Origin: CAVPEW01 sp050247895
Lineage (GTDB): Bacteria > Actinomycetota > Acidimicrobiia > Acidimicrobiales > VFJN01
Assembly (NCBI GenBank): GCA_050247895.1
Contig: JBFWTJ010000216.1
Span: 1-6,719 of the forward strand
Reading direction: 5' to 3'
DNA length: 6,719 bases
The notes under the pieces are model-generated. The model saw only the letters and a program-made list of their open reading frames with translations, was not told where the DNA came from and searched no databases. Below are positions 1 to 4,298 of this stretch, piece by piece (position 1 is the stretch's first letter; the number at the start of each line of letters is the position of its first letter). The translations under genes and the position numbers were made by a program.

Positions 1-60
1 TCCCTGCTCGTCGGCCCCTGAGCTCGGGCTCCGCCGGCGCGCTCTGACCGCGCCCGAGCG
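1..60. other. Unassigned left edge
   Basis: No gene can be supported in this edge stretch. On the plus strand one frame ends in TGA at 19-21 (last residues SLLVGP) and another ends in TGA at 45-47, so the tail of a plus-strand gene convergent with bpa could end here. Six to fourteen residues are too few to identify or even confirm a coding region. Confidence 0.3.
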
Positions 61-67
61 GCCCGGT

Positions 68-90
68 GGCGCGCCCGGACCGGGCGCGCC
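68..90 (-). terminator. GC hairpin terminator after bpa
   Basis: A perfect inverted repeat has arms GGCGCGCCCGG (68-78) and CCGGGCGCGCC (80-90) around a single central A, giving about 10 bp of stem once a three-base loop is allowed. On the minus strand it starts at the base directly after the bpa stop codon (91-93). No U-rich tract follows, so this would be the tract-less hairpin often seen in high-GC actinobacteria. The symmetry would also let it stop a convergent plus-strand transcript. The structure is directly visible; the termination role is inferred. Confidence 0.6.
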
Positions 91-615
91 CTACAGGTAG
101 GTGCCGGGGCGGTTGTCCTCGCCCGGGACCTGCGGCTGGGGCGGCACGCCCGGGTGGTCGGGCACCGCGCCCGGCGGGAGGCGGTGGCGCATCTCCTCGA
201 GCTGGGCCCGGGCCGCCATCTGCTGAGCGAACAGCGTGGCCTGGATCCCGTGGAACAGGCCCTCGAGCCAGCCCACCAGCTGGGCCTTGGCCACGCGCAG
301 CTCGGCCTCGCTCGGCACGCCCGAGTCGAAGGGGTGGGCCAGGCGGGTCAGCTCCTCGCGCAGGTCGGGCGAGAGCGCCTGGCCCAGCTCGGCCACCGAG
401 GTCTCGTAGATCTCCCGGAGGCGCTCCCGCGAGGGCTCGTCCAGCTCGGTCTGGCGGACCTCGTCGAGGAGCTGCTTGATCATCGAGCCGATCCGCATGA
501 CCTTGGCCGGCGAGCTCACCGACTCGCCCGGTCCCTCGTCCTCGGCCCGGGGCTCCACCGTGTCGGGCACCAGGACCTCGGTGGGGACGGCGTGGGGATC
601 GGTCGGATCGGACAT
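91..615 (-). CDS. bpa: Bacterial proteasome activator Bpa/PafE
   Basis: The 174-residue product matches the Bpa (PafE, DUF2587) family in length and layout. The family forms a ring that docks on the 20S proteasome and opens its gate without ATP, feeding partly unfolded or disordered proteins into the core. Visible features are an acidic, disordered N-terminus (about 1-33), a helical core (about 34-146) with the recognisable segment VGWLEGLFHGIQ (114-125), a Pro-rich linker (147-165), and a C-terminus ending GTYL. The Mycobacterium protein ends GQYL, and this tail inserts into pockets of the proteasome alpha ring; the key penultimate Tyr is kept here. ATG at 615 is the start: a TATGGT hexamer lies 6 nt upstream, suggesting a leaderless mRNA, although GAGGGG directly touches the ATG. 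The gene lies 45 nt downstream of the phosphodiesterase on the same strand. Its presence predicts prcA/prcB elsewhere in the genome. Confidence 0.9.
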   Translation of the reverse strand: MSDPTDPHAVPTEVLVPDTVEPRAEDEGPGESVSSPAKVMRIGSMIKQLLDEVRQTELDEPSRERLREIYETSVAELGQALSPDLREELTRLAHPFDSGVPSEAELRVAKAQLVGWLEGLFHGIQATLFAQQMAARAQLEEMRHRLPPGAVPDHPGVPPQPQVPGEDNRPGTYL

Positions 616-621
616 CCCCTC

Positions 622-627
622 ACCATA
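622..627 (-). promoter_or_regulatory. -10 element of bpa (possible leaderless start)
   Basis: TATGGT on the minus strand lies 6 nt before the bpa ATG, so transcription would begin at or next to the A of the start codon. No -35 match stands out. If real, bpa can be transcribed apart from the phosphodiesterase gene upstream. Confidence 0.5.
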
Positions 628-637
628 GGACCACGGC

Positions 638-660
638 GCGTCCGGGCCCGCGGCCGGCGC
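638..660 (-). terminator. Weak hairpin after phosphodiesterase gene
   Basis: Directly after the phosphodiesterase stop (661-663), the arms GCG-CCGG (660-654) and CCGG-CGC (645-638, with one bulged base at 641) can pair around an 8-nt loop. It has no U-tract. It may partly terminate or attenuate read-through into bpa. In sequence this rich in G and C, such a stem can easily arise by chance. Confidence 0.3.
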
Positions 661-1764
661 TCAGCGGGCGACGTCGGCCACCAGCGGCACGAGCATCTCG
701 GCCGGGGTGAGCGATCCGTGCCGGCCCACCAGCACGTAGGGACCCGTGTCGGCCGGGTCCGAGAACGCCACGTCGCGGTGCGCCGCGACCAGCACGTCGC
801 CCAGGCGGGCCGCGGCGGCCTCGGTCACCTTGGGCCCGTACCACCCGTCGGCCAGCACGTCCTCGCGACGGCGGACCCAGGCGTGCTCGCCGAGCAGCCC
901 CTCGGCCGCGGCGTGCAGCGCCTCGGCCCGGCCGGGCCGGGCGTGCAGCCAGCGGAACCGGCCCTCGCCGGACTGGAGAGCGACGTGGCCCAGCACCTCG
1001 CCGGGCAGCTCCAGTACCTCGTCGCCGACCTCCACCTGGCCGTGGTCGGCGGTCAGCACCACCGTGGTGCCCGCGGGCAGCGACTCGAGCAGGCGGGCCA
1101 CCAGGTGGTCGATCCAGCGCAGCTCCTCGTCGTACTGCGGGCCCAGGCCGTACTCGTGGGAGACCTTGTCCAACCCCTCGTAGTAGGCGTAGAGGAACGG
1201 CTCGCCCCGCCGGGCCAGGCGGGTCACCTCGGCCACCAGCGTGCCCAGGGTCCGGTAGCCGGTGAAGCGCACGCCGTCGAGGTGGGCCAGCGTGAACCCG
1301 GTGGAGACGAACTCGGCCCGGGTCACGATGGGCGGGCGCTGGCCCAGGAACGGCGCCGTGGACTGCAGCCTCGTCGGGGGGATGCTGGCGCGGGCATCGC
1401 CGGTCGGGGTGGTCCAGCGCAGCACGTTGAGGACCTCGCCGTGCTCGAGGATCCGGTAGCCGACCACGCCGTGCTCGCCCGGCGGCAGGCCGGTCGAGAT
1501 GGAGGTCAGCGCGGTGGCCGTCGTGGAGGGCACGACCGTGCAGATCGGGCCCCCGGCCATGGCGGCGAGGGTCGGGACCAGGTGGCGCCGGGCCTCGAGC
1601 TGCTCCCAGCCCAGGCCGTCGACCACGAGCAGGACGACCCGCTCGGCGTCGTGGGCCGGGGCGGGCAGCCAGGGGGGCGGGGGGCCCGCCGGCGACAGGA
1701 GCGCAGGCACCACGTTGCAGATGCACGCGCCCCCGTAGTCGGGGATCAGCGGTTCCGGGCCCAT
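661..1764 (-). CDS. Alkaline phosphatase superfamily phosphodiesterase/nucleotide pyrophosphatase
   Basis: The 367-residue product belongs to the type I phosphodiesterase/nucleotide pyrophosphatase (NPP-like) branch of the alkaline phosphatase superfamily, two-zinc enzymes that hydrolyse phosphodiesters or pyrophosphates. The full catalytic set is visible: Asp49 in VVDG, nucleophile Thr82 in PSTTAT followed by STGLPPGEHGV, Asp199 and His203 in GLDKVSHEYG, Asp240-His241 in TADHG, and His349 in GRHG. I see no convincing signal peptide, so it is probably cytoplasmic. The substrate cannot be read from the sequence. I chose ATG at 1764 because a TAGCGT -10-like hexamer lies 10 nt upstream. GTG at 1776 would add four residues (MGSP) and has GAGGAG 4 nt before it, but it overlaps that hexamer. 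The gene is divergent from the Rrf2 regulator (46-nt gap) and lies upstream of bpa, so regulation by Rrf2 is possible but unproven. Confidence 0.87.
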   Translation of the reverse strand: MGPEPLIPDYGGACICNVVPALLSPAGPPPPWLPAPAHDAERVVLLVVDGLGWEQLEARRHLVPTLAAMAGGPICTVVPSTTATALTSISTGLPPGEHGVVGYRILEHGEVLNVLRWTTPTGDARASIPPTRLQSTAPFLGQRPPIVTRAEFVSTGFTLAHLDGVRFTGYRTLGTLVAEVTRLARRGEPFLYAYYEGLDKVSHEYGLGPQYDEELRWIDHLVARLLESLPAGTTVVLTADHGQVEVGDEVLELPGEVLGHVALQSGEGRFRWLHARPGRAEALHAAAEGLLGEHAWVRRREDVLADGWYGPKVTEAAAARLGDVLVAAHRDVAFSDPADTGPYVLVGRHGSLTPAEMLVPLVADVAR

Positions 1765-1774
1765 CGGAGAGCCC

Positions 1775-1780
1775 ACGCTA
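1775..1780 (-). promoter_or_regulatory. -10 element of phosphodiesterase gene
   Basis: TAGCGT on the minus strand ends 10 nt before the ATG at 1764, giving a predicted 5' leader of only a few bases. It overlaps the alternative GTG start at 1776, which argues against that start if the hexamer is functional. No clear -35 is visible. Confidence 0.4.
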
Positions 1781-1783
1781 CTC

Positions 1784-1792
1784 CTCGCCGAG
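1784..1792. promoter_or_regulatory. Possible operator dyad between divergent promoters
   Basis: CTCG-C-CGAG is a 9-bp dyad centred at 1788, almost midway between the two opposed -10 hexamers (1775-1780 and 1798-1803). An Rrf2 dimer bound here would cover both promoters. The symmetry does not extend further, and known Rrf2 operators are usually longer, so this is only a candidate. Confidence 0.2.
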
Positions 1793-1797
1793 CGCCC

Positions 1798-1803
1798 TAC
1801 AGT
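1798..1803 (+). promoter_or_regulatory. -10 element of rrf2 gene (possible leaderless start)
   Basis: TACAGT lies 7 nt before the GTG at 1811, placing the predicted first transcribed base on the start codon. No Shine-Dalgarno lies ahead of the gene. The hexamer contains the first bases of the alternative GTG at 1802, which favours 1811. No -35 match is visible. Confidence 0.5.
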
Positions 1804-1810
1804 GATCCGG

Positions 1811-2291
1811 GTGAAGGTCTCGACCCGGGGTGACTACGCCAGCCGTGCCCTGCTCTCGCTGGCGCTGCACGTCGAGGAGGTCGGCCCCACCTCCGTCCGC
1901 GACATCGCCGAGCGCACCGGCCTGCCCCAGCCCTACCTGGAGCAGATCCTCCTGGCGCTCAAGGGCGCCGGCCTGGTGCGCTCCAAGCGGGGCGTGGGCG
2001 GCGGGTACGTCCTGGCCCGCGAGCCGGCCTCGATCACCCTGGGCGACATCGTCGCCGCGGTCGACGGCCCCATCGTGGTGGGCGACTTCGGCGAGCCGCA
2101 CCAGGACGGCGCCTGCGACCACGAGGGCCAGTGCGTGCTGCTGGCCACCTGGAAGGTCCTCAGCGAGCAGATGCGCCGCCACCTCGACGGCGTCACCCTG
2201 GCCGACATCGCCGAGATGGCCCAGGGCAACCGGGCCTGGCCCGACGCCGACGCCGACGCGCAGGCCGCGGTGCTCGCCGCGGGCGAGCCCG

Positions 2292-2299
<8 letters not shown>
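1811..2299 (+). CDS. Rrf2 family transcriptional regulator
   Basis: The 162-residue product is a winged-helix regulator of the Rrf2 family (IscR, NsrR, RsrR, CymR relatives), which often sense Fe-S status, nitric oxide, redox state or cysteine. Family marks are the N-terminus MKVSTRGDYASRALL, the recognition region YLEQILLALKGAGLV (42-56), the wing RGVGGGY (60-66), and a C-terminal dimerisation helix. In the effector region only two cysteines are present, Cys102 and Cys108 (C-x5-C). By my alignment these match the second and third IscR cluster cysteines; the first is missing, with Pro96/His97 nearby. The tail is acidic (DADADA). GTG at 1811 is chosen over GTG at 1802 because it gives the usual family N-terminus and suits a leaderless start. 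It is divergent from the phosphodiesterase gene and overlaps the end of rluD by 8 bp tail-to-tail. Family is certain; the sensed signal is unknown. Confidence 0.93.
2272..2288 (-). terminator. Hairpin terminator of the dksA-lspA-rluD operon
   Basis: The arms GCTCGCC (2272-2278) and GGCGAGC (2282-2288) pair perfectly around a 3-nt GCG loop. On the minus strand the hairpin begins 3 nt after the rluD stop codon, the usual place for a terminator. It lies wholly within the last codons of the convergent rrf2 gene. No U-tract is present. The same hairpin would form near the 3' end of the rrf2 message. Confidence 0.5.
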
Positions 2300-3232
<933 letters not shown>

Positions 3233-3236
<4 letters not shown>

Positions 3237-3739
3237 CGCTCGGCGCGCCAGGACAGCAGCACCAGCGCCGCCGCCCCGACGCAGATCGCCACGTCGGCGA
3301 CGTTGAAGATCGGCCACCAGCGCAGGTCGACGAAGTCGACCACCCGACCCCCCATGAACCCGTCGCCGTCGCGCAGGGCCCGGTCGACCAGGTTGCCCAC
3401 CGCACCGCCGAGCACCACGCCGAACGCCGCGGCCCACCCGCGGTCCGCGGCCCGCCAGCCGGCCCACACGACCGCCACCGACACCAGCACCGCCACCGCC
3501 GCGACCAGCCCGGCCCGGCCGGCACCCAGGCCGAAGGCCGAGCCGTCGTTGAAGGTGAGGTTGAGCCTCCAGCTCCCGATGAGGTCGACGGGTCCGTCGG
3601 CCAGCGCGGCCAGCGCCCAGTGCTTGGTCGCCTGGTCGGCCAGCACGACCGCCGTGGCGACCCCGACGAAGGTGGACCGGTCGCGCCGCGACGTCGCCTC
3701 CCCCGCCGCTACCGCCGCGACAGTCCCCCGCTCTTGCAC
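3233..3739 (-). CDS. lspA: Lipoprotein signal peptidase (signal peptidase II)
   Basis: The 168-residue product is the inner-membrane aspartyl protease that cleaves signal peptides from diacylglyceryl-modified prolipoproteins. Four membrane segments are visible (about 24-42, 76-95, 102-118, 147-164). The catalytic aspartates are Asp119 in GGAVGNLVDR and Asp149 in FNVADV; VVDFVD (133-138), NDGSAFGLG (64-72) and ADQATK (34-39) are the other conserved blocks. Length is close to the 164 residues of E. coli LspA. The start is the weak point: GTG at 3739 overlaps the DksA-like gene by 31 nt and has no clear Shine-Dalgarno. GTG at 3748 is equally possible, and no ATG, GTG or TTG in frame lies between the upstream stop and the first membrane helix. 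Translation probably depends on coupling to the upstream gene. The downstream junction with rluD is a TTGA overlap. Confidence 0.93.
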
Positions 3740-4191
3740 TTCACGCACAGCGCAGCGTACGGCAGCGCCTTGAGTCGTTCCTTGGGGATGGCCGTGCCGC
3801 AGTTGGCGCACACGCCGTAGCTGCCGTCGTGGATCCGGGCGATGGCCTGGTCGATCTGCTCGACGGCCTCCAGCGCCTGGGCCGACAGGGCGAGGTCGCG
3901 CTCGCGCTCCACGGCCAGCGTGTCGCCCTCGCCCGACTCCTCGTCGAACTGGACGTCTCCCGGCTCGCGCTCGGCCGCCAGCAGGTCGGCCTCGGCCCGC
4001 AGCGACGCGGCCTGGCGGGTGTAGGTGGCGCGCTCCTCCTCGAGGGCCTTGAGCTGGCCCTCCAGGAACCGGTCGAGCGTGGCGGCCTTCTTGCGCGGGG
4101 CGGCCGCCTTCTTGGCCGCCGTGGCCCCACCGGCCGCCTTCTTGGCCGCCGCCTTGGTCGTCGCCGCGGCTGCCTTGGTCGCTCTCGCCAT
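3709..4191 (-). CDS. DksA/TraR-family C4 zinc-finger protein with Lys/Ala-rich tail
   Basis: The 160-residue product belongs to the TraR/DksA family, whose members reach into the RNA polymerase secondary channel and modulate transcription. Residues 1-38 form a tail of 19 Ala, 8 Lys and 2 Arg, resembling histone-H1-like or HupB-type tails and possibly binding nucleic acid. Residues about 39-122 are a probable helical hairpin with an acidic turn (DEESGEGD, 83-90, then D91), and the zinc finger has Cys128, Cys131, Cys149 and Cys152 (CANC, 17 residues, CVKC). The E. coli DksA tip motif DxxDxA is not present in that form, so polymerase activity should not be assumed. ATG at 4191 has GGAGG 4 nt upstream, and the predicted transcript starts downstream of the earlier in-frame ATG at 4296, which rules that one out. 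It is the first gene of the operon with lspA and rluD, and divergent from ileS. Confidence 0.92.
   Translation of the reverse strand: MARATKAAAATTKAAAKKAAGGATAAKKAAAPRKKAATLDRFLEGQLKALEEERATYTRQAASLRAEADLLAAEREPGDVQFDEESGEGDTLAVERERDLALSAQALEAVEQIDQAIARIHDGSYGVCANCGTAIPKERLKALPYAALCVKCKSGGLSRR
4101..4151. repeat. 21-bp direct repeat in the Lys/Ala tail coding region
   Basis: Two identical 21-bp copies lie at 4101-4121 and 4131-4151, each built around CCGCCTTCTTGGCC and 30 bp apart start to start. They encode the repeated Ala/Lys (AAKKAA-type) units of the DksA-like tail. The repeat spacing is a multiple of three, so slippage would change tail length without breaking the frame. Confidence 0.75.
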
Positions 4192-4195
4192 CGGG

Positions 4196-4210
4196 CCTCC
4201 GTCCTTCTCC
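4196..4210 (-). promoter_or_regulatory. Ribosome binding site of the DksA-like gene
   Basis: The minus strand reads GGAGAAGGACGGAGG ahead of the ATG at 4191. GGAGG ends 4 nt and AAGGA ends 10 nt before the start codon. This is the only strong Shine-Dalgarno in the window, and it fixes the start of this gene. Confidence 0.7.
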
Positions 4211-4227
4211 CCGGCAAAGGGTGCGGC

Positions 4228-4255
4228 AGTGTACCCGAGGCCCCGGGCATGGCAA
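4228..4255 (-). promoter_or_regulatory. Promoter of the dksA-lspA-rluD operon
   Basis: On the minus strand TTGCCA (4255-4250) and TACACT (4233-4228) are separated by 16 nt, close to a housekeeping sigma -35/-10 pair. Predicted initiation is near 4221, leaving a leader of about 30 nt that contains the Shine-Dalgarno. It is the best-formed promoter in the window. Confidence 0.6.
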
Positions 4256-4284
4256 CCCGTCGCGGGCGGCGTCCGAGGGAGCCG

Positions 4285-4290
4285 TAGCCT
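4285..4290 (+). promoter_or_regulatory. -10 element of ileS (possible leaderless start)
   Basis: TAGCCT lies 8 nt before the ileS ATG at 4299, so the transcript would begin within a base or two of the start codon. The only purine-rich stretch upstream (GAGGGAG, 4275-4281) is 17 nt from the ATG, too far for a Shine-Dalgarno. No -35 match is seen. Confidence 0.45.
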
Positions 4291-4298
4291 ACGCACCC

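Noticed and set aside
154..1833. Long plus-strand open frame opposite bpa and the phosphodiesterase
   Set aside because: It crosses two well-supported minus-strand genes and their intergenic region and has a compositionally biased Gly/His/Arg-rich product.
2243..2260. Short tandem GACGCC repeat
   Set aside because: Fewer than three copies, encoding the acidic DADADA tail of the Rrf2 protein; explained by codon bias and not a separate element.
3237..3467. N-terminal extension of the RluD-like protein upstream of 3236
   Set aside because: The extra 77 residues would lie inside lspA, are Arg/Gly-rich with no family similarity, and are unnecessary because TTG at 3236 gives a normal N-terminus.
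4192..4296. Longer DksA-like protein from ATG at 4296
   Set aside because: It would include the predicted promoter of its own gene, and the ATG at 4191 has a strong Shine-Dalgarno and the plausible MARATK start.
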